Below, piece by piece: positions 1 to 11,800 of a stretch of 64,000 nt of DNA. The first letter of the stretch is position 1, and every line of letters begins with the position of its first letter. The translations under genes were made by a program, and so were the position numbers. The stretch comes from Ehretia macrophylla. Lineage: Eukaryota; Streptophyta; Magnoliopsida; Boraginales; Ehretiaceae. Below the pieces are notes generated by a model, which saw nothing but the letters and a program-made list of their open reading frames with translations, had not been told where the DNA came from and made no database searches. Location of the stretch: positions 119,660,325 through 119,724,324 of the forward strand of contig CM075764.1 of the NCBI GenBank assembly GCA_037974665.1, read 5' to 3'.

Positions 1-3000
1 ATATTTCCTCAAAGAATTATGCATTTCTCGACTCGATAACTGTATTCTCATGAATATCAGTTATTTCTGACCTAATCACCAAAAATCTATATGCTGCATT
101 GTTCTGTGCGTATCCAATAAAGACATAATCCACAGTCTTTGGACCAATTTTGACCATTTTAGGTGCAGGAACCCCCACCTTAGTTAAGCACCCCCACACT
201 CTTAAGTAATTGTAGGAAGGTGGTCGACCTTTCCACAACTCATAAGGTGTTTTGCTCAATTTCTTATAGGGTACCTTATTTAAAATATGATTTGCAGTTA
301 GCACTGCTTCCCCCACAAGTTTTGAGGTAAGCCTGAATTAATCAACAAGGTATTCATCATTTCTTTAAGAGTTCTGTTCTTACGCTCAGCAACTCCATTT
401 TGTTGAGGAGAGTACGGTGTTGTTGTTTGGTAAATAATACCATGTTTAGCACAAAAATCCTCAAAAGGGGATACATATTCTCCCCCTCTATCGCTTCTCA
501 ACATTTTTATTCTTTTGCCCAATTAATTTTCTACCTCATTTTTGTATAGTTTAAATACTTCAAAAGCCTCATCCTTGCTCTTAAGTAAGTAAACATAACA
601 GTATCTCGTACAATCATCTATGAAAGTGATGAAATATATTTTCCTTCCTCTAGTTTGCACAAACTTTAAGTCACAAACATCACTGTGAATTAACTTTAGA
701 GGTTCGGAACTTCTTTCCACTGAATTAAAAGAAGCTCTTGTTAACTTTGATTCCGTGCAAACTTCACATTTATTGTTAAGATTAAAATCAACTTTAGGCA
801 ATAGTCCTAAATTGACCAATTTACGCAATGAATCAAAATTAACATGTCCTAATCAAATGACTTATTTTTTTTGATAGAAGTAGATGGCTTATCAGCCTTG
901 ACAACTTTTGGGACAACAGTCATTACATTAAGCTTGAACAACCCATCACAGTCATAACTCTTGCCGATAAAAACCCCATTTTTAAGCAAAACAAATACAC
1001 CGGACTCAAAAACCAGCTTGAATCCATTTCTACTCAACAAAGATCCAGAAACTAAATTATTCCCGATGTTTGGGACATGCAACACATTGTTGATTGTCAG
1101 CTCCTTCCCTGAAGTCATTTTCAAAACAACCTTTCCAGTCCCATCTACTTTTGAAGTGGATGAATTCCTCATGTAGATGGTTTCTTCAGATTTTTGGTAG
1201 GTGGTAAAAATATTCCTGTCAGAACAAACGTGACGAGTAGCTCCTGTGTCCACCCACCATTGTTTTTGATTGCCAACCAAATTAACTTCTGACAAGGCCG
1301 CTGCCAGATTCATGTTAGACATTTCTTCTCCCAGGTCTTCAACAGCATTAGCCTGAGCCTTTCTTTTCTTCTGAGCTCCCTTGTTGGCACGGAGTTTACA
1401 GTTTATAGCCTTATGTCCTGTCTTGTCATAGACATAGCAGTTACCAACAAACTTCTTCTTATCAGTACCATTATTTCCTTGATTCTGGCCATTGAACTTC
1501 CTCCTTTTGTTACTAGGGCCATGCTCAACCACATTTGCCTTTGACTCTAAATGCGGGAGTCCAACCCGTTTGTCATTCTTACGGTTGTCTGCTTCAATCT
1601 TCAACCTCAAAACCAGGTCTTCAACTGCCATCTCCTTTCACTTATGCCTCAAATAACTTTTGAAGTCTTTCTAGCTAGGAGGTAACTTCTCAATGAGTGC
1701 ACCAGATTCGAAAGTTTCACCCATATTCATTCCTTTAGCATGACACTCATGAAGAATCAATTGATATTCTTCTACCTGGGGCAATAAAGGCTTGGAATCT
1801 ACCATTTTGAAGTCTAGGAACCTGACAACTATAAATTTTTTTGTGCTTGCATCCTCCGATTTATACTTCTTATCCAGCGATTCCCACAAAGCCTTTGCTG
1901 TCGGGATTGGACTATAAACATTATACAATGCATTATCCAATCCGTTGAGGATATAGTTTATGCAGAGAAAGTCCGCATACTTCCAAGCATTAACGGCAGC
2001 AACGGTTTGCATATCAGGATTGTCACCCAATTCCGGTGCATCCTCCTTCAAAAATCGAGTCAGACTCAAGGTGGTCAAATAAAATAGCATTTTCTACTGC
2101 CACCTTTTGAAGTCTCTCCCATCAAACTTTTCTGGCCTCTCGCCATGACCAGCAGGAGATGCCACCACAAACGGCGTAGCAGAAGCAATAGTTACCGATG
2201 GTCTTGCCAATGGTACATTTTCATTCCCAGTGGATCCACTAGTTGATCCACTACCATGCATAGGTACTGATCCAGATCCATTTCTGTCATTTCCATTTCC
2301 AGGAACATTAGGGATTCCAGTTTCGGTATTCATTTTTTTTAAAAATAAAGTCCAAAAATCACCAACTGCACTTAAAAAGTACAAGTTAGTCACACAAGCA
2401 GTTAAAAGAAATAGAAACTGGAAGTCGGAGAACTAAAGAAAAACTAGGCAATAAATAATTAAAATTCTACTGAAATATGTTCCAATAGATATTGATCTAA
2501 GAAAAACTTAATTCCAGTACCAAACAAAAATAAGGAGACTGGTAATAATAGAAAATAATTGCAGTAAGAAAATTGTAAACTAAAAATAATTCTGAAAGAA
2601 ATATGTTCTAACATAATTTTATTTCAGTAGAAGGCACAAATTAAAACAGAAACGATTATAACCTTAAGATTGTTAGAAAAAATCTGTAGATAAAAAAAAA
2701 ATTTGTGCTGAGGATAATAAACTAAAGAATAGTAAAATAATATATTAATATATTTGAAATGAAATACACAAACTGAGGCTCGAGTTTAACTCGATGTCCT
2801 TAAGGTTATAATGCTCCGCTAAGGTGCTTACGGCTCAATAGGACTAACCTCCCAGTATACAACGACATTACCTTTCGTAATAGAAACACTGCAAATTACA
2901 AAAACTTGCGAATCAACAGCGTAAAAAAACTCTCTCTCTATTACAATGTAGTCATGAACTATGTATAATTTTTTTTTCATATCTAAAGTTGTGCAAAAAC

Positions 3001-3544
3001 TCTCCTATTTATAGGTGCAATCTAAGAGTAAAAACTGGCCACATAAATCCTTCATAAATAAAGGGATAGCAAACGTCACTTTAATGCCAACATTTTAGAC
3101 CATGAAACGTCTCATGCTCAATGCCAATCGTCACTGATAAAATGACATTTCCAAATGCCTAAGTAAAGGCATTCATGATTGACCATAATTGATGCTCATG
3201 ATCAACTTTCCAATTTGATGTAATTATTATAAGCATTCAAAGCATCGGCAAGCATTCAAAGCATCATCAATTTTTCGAAGCATCAACTTCCTGTTTCATA
3301 TACTTATTATTATGGCATTCAAAGTAGTTTAAAAATGGTGAGTTTAAATCATAGAATAAAGAGCAAGTTAAATCTCTCTTTTTTAATTTCTCTTTCACAT
3401 TTAATGTATTTTGACTTGAAAACATACTATATTCATCTTCTCGAATGGTGAATGCGCATGAACCATGTCCCAACCATTTAGACATGTGAAACCCACTTAA
3501 AAAATTAAGTCAAAAAAGCAAGTCAAAAACATCTTTTTCCAACA
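1..3544 (-). mobile_element. Ty1/copia LTR retroelement fossil, 5' part, truncated by window edge
   Basis: Reading the minus strand from high to low coordinates gives a 5' LTR (2671-3544), an untranslated leader, gag (about 2330-1650, Gly/Ser/Asn-rich N-terminus then a UBN2-type gag region), a zinc-knuckle-like motif near 1400-1450, a protease region with the WVDTGATRH motif near 1240, the gag-pre-integrase region (about 700-1000) and the integrase core with GVAERKNRTLKEM (about 20-700). Integrase before reverse transcriptase is the copia order. Reverse transcriptase, RNase H and the 3' LTR would lie left of base 1 and are not seen. The coding part is clearly broken, in roughly half a dozen places, so this is an old non-functional copy. 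I do not see the usual initiator-Met primer site after the LTR. The lineage within copia is not resolved. Confidence 0.9.
2671..3544 (-). repeat. 5' LTR of the left copia fossil
   Basis: On the minus strand the segment starts TGTTGGAAAAA at 3544 and ends TTTTTTCTAACA at 2671, giving the short inverted ends TGTT...AACA expected of an LTR. A TATA box (CCTATAAATAGG on the minus strand, near 3005-3016) sits inside at a sensible place for the U3 promoter. Length is about 874 bp. The partner LTR is outside the window, so the borders rest on the termini alone and no age can be estimated. Confidence 0.6.
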
Positions 3545-3573
3545 GCATATGCATATAGAGAGAGATGACGTAC

Positions 3574-3631
3574 CAAGAGGGAGAGCAGTGCCGAAGAAAG
3601 AGCCACCGGCGACGGCGTAGAGTTGCGGCAT
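3574..3631 (-). CDS. possible first coding exon of an unrecognised host gene, cut off by the copia insertion
   Basis: This GC-rich minus-strand patch stands out from its AT-rich surroundings. An ATG at 3631 opens MPQLYAVAGGSFFGTALPLG and reaches a good splice donor (G|GTACGT) after 58 bases. A TTTATAT TATA-like box lies about 65 bases upstream (about 3697-3703). The copia LTR begins only 29 bases past the donor, as if the element had landed in intron 1 in the same orientation as the gene. The frame is also open upstream to 3751, so the true start is uncertain. I do not recognise the protein; the short Gly/Ala-rich run could start a membrane or organelle protein. The rest of the gene would lie off the left edge. 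Confidence 0.3.
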
Positions 3632-3776
3632 TACGGCGGCAGAGGTGGGTTGAGAGCCAGTCAAAGCAGTGAAGAAGGGGGTGAAGAGAACGTGAGAATA
3701 TAAAGGAAGGCTTTTGTTAAAATGAAAAGTATTGCATATACCATTGTCCATTTAATGGAGAGGTACCATTCTCGTC

Positions 3777-4133
3777 TTAGGGCAAGCGCGAGGTTCTAAA
3801 TTTAAAGGTTTTTTTAAATTTGGGTGTTTTAAGCCTATTTTTAAAGCCCTAAGCCTAAAAAGTAATACTATTCATGATAAAAATACGTGAAGTCCACCAC
3901 TTTTAACTTAAAAGATGCTAAAATAGAGCCCCAATCTAAATTTTAGGCTCTAAATTTGTTGAACAAAATAGAACCAGACTCTATTTTGGTATCTTTAAAA
4001 TCAAAAGTGGTGGATTCCATATATTTTTATCATAAATAGTGTTGATTTTTAGGTTTGGAACTCTAAAAATAGGCTTTAAACACCCAAATTAAAAAAATCT
4101 CTAAATTTAGAGCCTCTATTGAGAATGGCCTTA
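3777..4133. mobile_element. Tourist-like (PIF/Harbinger) MITE, copy A
   Basis: A 351-bp imperfect palindrome (3780-4130) is flanked by TTA on both sides (3777-3779 and 4131-4133), the TWA target duplication of PIF/Harbinger elements. Its ends are GGGCAAGC and GAATGGCC. The arms share runs such as AAAAGTGGTGGA and CTCTAAATTT in opposite orientation across a centre near 3955. It has no coding capacity. It belongs with the two copies at 52703-53010 and 53198-53540, and sits about 150 bp upstream of the possible exon at 3574-3631. Confidence 0.75.
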
Positions 4134-5264
4134 GATGCGAGAGAGGTTTCAAGACCTGAGGCTTATTTTTATGATGTGTTATAATGTAAAATATTTTATT
4201 GACTCCTTTGAATAAAAATAAATGAAATAAAGTTAGTGCATTTATATTTAGAAACAAACCCTATGTTTTTTTTTCATAAATAACAACATAGTCCTTATAC
4301 TTTGTCGAAAATGAATTAATCCTCGTTTTGTCGTGGATTTTTGAATTAAGTCATTTAAAAAGTTACACAATACTTCGATTGTCAATTTTTCTATTTATAA
4401 AGTGGGCTAAGCACACATATAAGAAATACGATTTGTGGAATATTTTGCATTTATGCCTAAATAAATAAAATTTTGGACAAAAATTCTTTTAATATGAATG
4501 AAATTTTAGATTTAAATTTAGTAGATGAAATAGCATCATATCACCTTCTAATTATGGCAAATGTGTATAGTACCCCAATTTGGACCACTTATATTTCTAT
4601 TTTGATCCTAAAAGCCATCCATATTATATGTCGATGTTTCTTACTGTGGAGTAGATTTTTCGTGTAAATTTTGTTTATAAAACCATCATGTTTTATTTCT
4701 TGTCAGCTTGTGAGATTGCCCGAGATTAGGACTTAACTATGGATTGACATCATAACATCTAGTTTAAAGTTCATACTCCAAAGCATGCCTTCTATACATG
4801 TGTTGCTTGGATGAATAGACTACTTATCATGGGTTCTCCAAGTCAGCTCGCTTTGTTTTTTTGCCATTTGAACATAAAATTTAAAGATCATCTCTATTTC
4901 AAATGCGGTTACTCTCATAGAATTTGAAAAAATGTATTAAACTCATTAAGGGACTTGGTAATCTCCACAAATTGGAACAAGTTGCAACATGGATCACAAC
5001 AAATTACTCCTAGATAACCTCGCAAGCAATTGTTATTAAATTATATTTTGTGCAACCATTTGCCACATTTAGTTGGAGATAAATAAAATGGTTCACCAAT
5101 CTATAACAACCAGTAAATAACAACTTTTTAACAAGATTGCTTTTGATGTTAAGTACAAGCTCTACATAAAAAAAAAGTATAAAAACAACCAATTAACTAT
5201 AATTTTATGTAATGCTTGGAACATTAATGTTAGTATTCTTGTCCAAGTGGTAACTTCAACCATT

Positions 5265-5323
<59 letters not shown>

Positions 5324-5478
5324 TTTTAAAGAGGTAGTATGATAACATAAAATGTACCACGCCATTGTTTCAATTTTTATTTTTTATTTTGGTTGGAATG
5401 ATGGGTCATTAAATAAAGTTAAGTACAATATAAAGACCTATACGCAAACAAAACCCAACCAAGGACAAGAAAATAAAC
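4134..5478. other. gene-free AT-rich spacer with an (AT)27 microsatellite
   Basis: I see no gene, RNA or recognisable element here. The only structured part is a perfect AT dinucleotide repeat of 54 bases at 5267-5320 followed by a short T run. Short open frames here have no family resemblance. Confidence 0.6.
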
Positions 5479-6201
5479 GGAAAATATCACGTTACCCCCT
5501 GTGATATGCGAAATTATCATTCTATCCTTCTGTGTTCATAAAACTTCAAGAAAGACCCCTATATTATTAAAAAGTCATCACACTATTCCCTTCATGTCTT
5601 TTTTAAGCTATTAAATATAATTTTTACCCTTTTATAATACATATATATATATATTTTCTTTTTTTCCCTTCATTTGTAACTATTTACCACTAAATAAAAA
5701 AATTAAAAAAATTAAAATAAAATAACATCATATTCCCCAACCGCCCCCATCTATCCCCACCCCCAACATCATCTTAACCCCTACCCCGTTGCTGCGCCAG
5801 CGCTGTCACAGCAACTTTTGATGCTGTGCATGCTAGGTGCAGCAGTGCCACTGCGCCAGATCTAGAGCAGCAGTGTTCAACGCCGGCGCAGCGGCTGGGT
5901 GGGGGTAGGGGTGGGGAAAGGGGAGGTAGGAAATAGGGGTGGGGTGGGGATAGGTGGAGGTGGTTGGGGAAGATGATGTTATTTAAATAAAAAAAATTAT
6001 TTAGTGGTAAATAGTTAAAAATGATGGAAAAAAAAATATGTATTATAAAAGGGTAAAAATAATATTTAATAGCTTAAAAAAAACATGAAAGGGATAGTGT
6101 GATGACTTTTTAATAATATAAGGGTCTTTTTTAAAGTTTTACAAATACAAGAGGTAAAGTGATATTTTCGCTTATCACGAGAGGTAACGTGATATTTCTC
6201 C
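5479..6201. mobile_element. foldback / MITE-like inverted-repeat element, copy 1
   Basis: The two halves are near reverse complements over the whole 723 bp. The left end GGAAAATATCACGTTACC pairs with the right end GGTAACGTGATATTTCTCC, and internal runs such as AAAAAGTCATCACACTAT and ATGACTTTTTAATAATAT pair across the centre. The middle (about 5740-5950) is strikingly GC-rich, with C-rich and G-rich arms around a core containing CTGCGCCAGATC. There is no coding capacity and I could not settle a target duplication. A diverged second copy lies at 40208-40821. Confidence 0.7.
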
Positions 6202-6713
6202 TATAAAAATAAATAATACAATTTAACGAATGGGCTAAATCAGTAAAGAAAAATATAAAAAGGCCCAAAAACAATATGGCCCATAGGAACATAAAAAGAC
6301 ATAGGCCAAGTAACCAAGCCCAATGACCAGAGGTTGAGGCCCAATTGAAATCAAAAAATGCAAGGAAACATCTAGTTTGGTCCCAAGAAAAGAAATATAG
6401 AGCCGGTAAGAGCAGTGATTATGTGTTGTTCAACCAACTTCGACTTTTTTTTTTAAGAAAAGACATTTTGTTAAAATGAAAGCGAAATACAAAAGATAGT
6501 TAACTCACTCCTGTAGGTAGGGGTGTGTAGGAATATATATGGGTCAATTTGAGCAGTTTAAAATATATTTTTTGAACTGAATTAATATATTCGATTTGAA
6601 AAAATTAAAATCATAATCAAATCATACACATATTAGAACCATTCAAACTAAACCAATACATTTAAAGAAACTAAATCAAGTCAAATCATACATTCGACTT
6701 AACTTATAATGCA

Positions 6714-6922
6714 TTTGAAAAAAAATAATTGTGTTGTAAAAATCTAAAATATAGAGAAGTTACTTATGATGTTTCTTAGTTTTTTGAAAAAAAATAATTG
6801 TGTGGTAAAAATTTAAAATATAGAGAAGTTACTTATGATGTTTCTTAGTTTTTTGAAAAAAAATAATTGTGTTGTAAAAATCTAAAATATAGAGAAGTTT
6901 CTTATGATGTTTCTTAGTTTTT
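6714..6922. repeat. tandem repeat, about 3 copies of a 67-bp unit
   Basis: Three consecutive copies of an AT-rich unit carry AATATAGAGAAGTTACTTAT, with the third reading GTTTCTTAT. Only a few substitutions separate them, for example GTGTTGT versus GTGTGGT, so the expansion is fairly recent. Noncoding. Confidence 0.85.
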
Positions 6923-8173
6923 TCAATGAAATGATAGATAAATTAAAAAATATGAAGGAAGGTAAGATAAGTCAAATATAAATATTTGTTTTAGGGATTT
7001 AGGAATAATTGAGAACTCCAAGCCAAAAAACACACAAAAAAAAAGGAGCACAAGAAGGACAAATATTGCAATCATGGACAAAACTTGAAAAAGAAATGAA
7101 TTTAATATTTACAAACCCTCTATTGGTGTTATTTTTTACCCATAAAACCTAGGCTGCACCAACCCATTTAACCACAAACTAGATATGCCATAAACATGGT
7201 TGACTGCTTACAATAAGCGAGTTAGCAAAGAGCGCGCATATCGGGGTGTACCATCCTATCAAAGATTATACACAATTGGAATCTTCCAAAAGCGATGGTG
7301 CTCGTATTTGACAACCAAAAGGTACAATACCGGATAGAATCAAACCCATACACGAATAAATAGGTTACCTTCGATATTAAATAAATCTATTCTCCAACAA
7401 AATATTTAATTTTTATCTATTAAATGTGTTGTAATACTTTTAAACTCTCGGATTAAGCCCCCGAATTTTCAATTTCACCAAATATAATCTTTCAATGTAT
7501 GTATTTGTAATTTAGGCTTATAGTCTTTCTTTGAGTGACTTTTGAAATTAATTGTAAAGAGTTCTATTTAATCATTATTAAATCATTTTATCTTATCAAA
7601 TTGAGTTTTATTCGCCCATATTATTTAGAATCCAGCTTTTTAATTTTGACTTGCAACTAAAAAAATTAACCAAACAACTGGCTAATTATCCACAACTGTA
7701 ATACCTTTGCGCCATTTTGGCAAGGTTGTATTCTTCCTAGATTACAACTTTCTTTTTGAATCAAATTGGTGTTGGTTGATTTCGTATAATGTAAGTGTGG
7801 CACTTTGATTAAAATATATATATTTTTAATATCAATTGATTAAGAAAAAATAATAATTTATATCACCCATTCACTTTTTTATTATTTTGTATGGTAAAAG
7901 TTAATAAATATTAAATTTTTTATATATATGATAAAAATTTTACTATATAAATTTAAATGATTGTGTGAAAAAATAATATATAACGTTACGGTTAAGAAAT
8001 TGGACCCAAAAATGTCCTAAAATATTGCACATAAGGTCACACAATCACACACTACACATTCTAATTTTTCGGATTTTTTCCGTTCCCTTTAAATTCTTTG
8101 CTTTCGTCAAGGGCTTCCTAAACTGGCATCGATCTGCATTCTCTTACTCCTACATATATACACAATCTAATCT
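6923..8173. other. upstream spacer of the BTB/POZ gene
   Basis: AT-rich, with no gene or element recognised. The last 150 bases or so, C/T-rich and containing CCGTTCCCTTTAAATTC, probably hold the promoter and start of the 5' leader of the BTB gene. I cannot place a convincing TATA box. Confidence 0.45.
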
Positions 8174-8226
8174 CTCACACACACACACTCTCATATATAT
8201 ATATATATATATATATTAAAACACAT

Positions 8227-8268
<42 letters not shown>

Positions 8269-8290
8269 ACAACATCTATATATATATACA
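8174..8290 (+). repeat. compound CA / TA / CA microsatellite in the 5' leader of the BTB gene
   Basis: A short CA run, then (TA)n at about 8193-8215, then about 20 CA units at 8227-8272 and another TA run lead directly to the ATG at 8292. The tract almost certainly lies in the leader or core promoter and should be length-variable between individuals. Confidence 0.8.
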
Positions 8291-8291
8291 A

Positions 8292-8775
8292 ATGGAGAAT
8301 ACATCAACGTATCATCATCATCCAAATGCTACTACGAATCACCGTCACAGAACATACGCCGGCGGAGGGCCGAGCACGAGCGGCGGCGGCAGCGGTGCCG
8401 GCGGCGGGGGAAACGGGAACAGGCAAGGGGAATTGACGAAAATGCCCTCGGGTTCACGTTCGCATTCGGACAACGACAGGAGCAGCAGCGAGCTGCGCGC
8501 GCTCGATTGTAACCTCACGGCATTGTGCGAGCACGTGCAATTGGAAGGATTCAATAACGGAGCATTCTCTGACGTCATCGTCCACGCCATGAGCTCCACT
8601 TACCACCTCCATCGCCTCATCCTCTCTCGCAGCTCTTACTTCAGGTTAGGTCCTCTTTTGTCATTTCACATTCATCACAAATATTCTACGTTTATATATA
8701 TAATTGCGCGCACTTGTGTATTTTTCTGTAATTTTTTAATTTTTAAGATATATATGTATGATTTATTTTTTGTGG

Positions 8776-8807
<32 letters not shown>

Positions 8808-11800
8808 ATTCTCAAAATTGAAATATTTCACAGACGCACACACACTTATATCAGTCTCATTTTATTCATTTTGTAGGAATTCTTGGTGTTTTAGTGAATT
8901 TACCGTATTAATTCTTTAACACTAATTCCGTTTAGTTCTGCTTAAGTTGTTATTATTATTTTTCTTTTGGCTTTTATGAATGCTAAGGAAATGCAAACAA
9001 TGCATTTTACGGTCACAAAATCGAGCATGGTCTAATTATGGTGTAGCATACGATCACTTTAAGTGAGCTTACTGGGTTCAACTTTGAGTGAACTTACCGA
9101 GTTCACCTTTGAGTGAGCTTACCGAGCTTAAGTGTAATTATTGGTAATTATAAAGGACTGCTTTCTGTAATTTTATAGTTTTGCAAATTTTGGATTAGTC
9201 GAGATCATGTGAATGTCAGAATTGGGGAATGTAATGCATTGCAGCTTGTTTCTAATATATTTATCGAAATTGATTAGAGTTTTTATCCATTGAAACATTA
9301 CCACAAAGATTCCCTTCCAATGCCACATGCACTACTGAGAAATGAAAACGGAAAATTCATCTCCACCTCTGGATGGACCCTTATAATTTGCTAAACTATA
9401 TGGATACTTGTGAATGTTGGCATGTCATCTGTGCGTAAAAATATCTGTTCAGGTGTAGATTTAGCGGCTCATAACTTGGTTCATCTTTCCCTTTACCCTG
9501 ACACCTGGCTGGCCTGCAGGAACATGCTCCAGGGGCCCTGGAAAGAAGCTAATGCTCCAATCTTGACCTTGCATGTGGATGATAAAAATGTAAACGGTGA
9601 GGCTATTACTATAGCTTTGGCTTATCTTTATGGCCATCATCCCAAGCTTAATGATAGTAATGCTTTTCGAGTTCTTGCTGCTGCATCCTTTCTGGACCTT
9701 CAGGTAGCTTCCTCTCATTTCTTATCCTTACTGTTGATTCAAGATATTGTTGTAGGCCGTAATTTGTATTTGCACTGGTGTAAGGAATTCAAACATGGCC
9801 TTTAGTTGCTATTTTAGCAAATAAGATCAATATATGAAAATTTGGCACTGCAAAATGGGAAAGTAGTTAAACAATGTAGGTGGCATCACACTAAGTATAA
9901 TGTGAATCCATCCACGAGGAAGACAAAAGCGAGAGGTGGATTACCTTTGAGAGCTAAGTCGATATATGAGCTACTCATGCTTAATTTGGTAATGTATCCC
10001 GGAGAAAACTTAAAATAGCGAAAAGAAACTAATACCGTTAGGAGTTCTAATTTATCCTTACTTGCAGAATCCAATGGAGCTTTCAATATATTAATAAGTG
10101 ATCTGTATGTGATTATACAAAAGGTGTTAGCCAAAATTCTTGTATTTAGAAATGGTGTCTAACTCTTAAACCTTTTTTTTTTTCAATTTGTAATTTCTTA
10201 ACCATTTGATTACAAAATCTGAATATGTTTCCTTTTAAACTTTCAGTGGGTCAATATGCTCTACTAGAATTCATGTTGTTCTGCTTCTAATACAATCAAT
10301 CACTTTTCCACATGCCATTACAGCTTTCACATTTTTGATGCAGGATTTATGTGTAATTTGCACAGATTTCATCATATCTGAATTGTGGACTTCAAACTTC
10401 TTGGCATATCAGGTTCTAGATATCTGATTATGCTCTATATATTTCAGAAGCTAAATGTTCTCTTAAAACCAGGCGGAAGAAGGTACAGGTTTTTTATGAT
10501 GTTACTAACAATACCCACTTATAATTTAGGTCTTTGCAGAGAGCCAAGATTATGGTCTACATGGAGAACGAGTGAGAAATGCTTGCTGGGGCTACCTTTG
10601 TCAAAGTGGAGCTGTGGAGTTGAAAGAGGTGAGCTTGGAAGTTCAACTATAACTGCGGGTGGTGAACTTGAGAGATTACTTTCTCCTCTTCATCTTCCTA
10701 TATTTAAGCATTAGTGGTATCTTGATTTTATCATTTGGATGAAGCCATGCAACAAATCTTCTCACGCTTTATGTATTTTTCCTATTGATGTAACTGCTTT
10801 TTTTCTTTTTCTCTCTTTTTTTTTTTTCTGTTTATTTTCTTTCACAACTTTAATATGTCTCCTCGGGAAATGTTGAGAATCCGGCGCACAGGCTATTTCT
10901 AATATCAGGTTTATTACTTAGTGATGCATGCCAAGAAGCTACGCACTTCTGTCCTGACATGGTTGCAACATATAAAAGCTTAAAGGCTGATAGTTCTTAA
11001 TGGATTGCAATATGGTTGGGGAAAGAGGGTGCTATCTTTATATCTGACTAGATTGATGATGAGAGTGACCCTTCAGTGGAGAGGATAGGAGACTAGGGTT
11101 GTTATCATTCTAAGTGGGATAAAGCACAAATTGGCGACTATTCCCTTGTTTTGAACATTCACTATAATTCAACTTAAAGATCATAAAAAAGGAAATGAAA
11201 ATGAAGGAAAGCTTGGGCACTTTCATTATCTAAATGTTATGTAACTTATCGAATGAACTATTAAATGTAAAACTGAAAATGGCTTTGAGTTAATGCATCA
11301 CTTTGCCTTTTAGGGCAAGTACGTGGTAGAAAGACTGATAAATCAATACATGTTTTCTATTTCCTTAGATTCCTCAAGTCTTTAACTCTTAGAAAATATC
11401 GTATGGTTTCAATAATCTAAAGTGGTGAAAAACTTCATTCTACAATTCTTATACATTCTTATGAAGTTTATGGGATGGTCAAGATAATTGTCAACGTCAG
11501 TTAGTTTTGGTCATAAAATCTATGATAACCTGAATCGCACTTGACATTTAATGCTGATTGTTGGTAGATCTTGTCATTTTCCAGCTGCATTTTCTGAATA
11601 TAATTACATTTTCCATTGTAAGTAATCACCAGAATATGCTGCTATTTCTTTTTCAAGGAGGCAGTTCTCTTTATGTTATCTCAGTGCTTTTGTTATGCAG
11701 TTTCATAAAAAGTGTTATTAATAAAACCTATCAATATCAGGTGCTTCCAAAACTTTCTCCTCAAACGTTGCATGCTTTGTTGACTTCAGATGAATTATGG

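Noticed and set aside
8345-8599. 84-codon minus-strand frame opposite BTB exon 1
   Set aside because: Shadow of the GC-rich Gly/Ser-coding exon.
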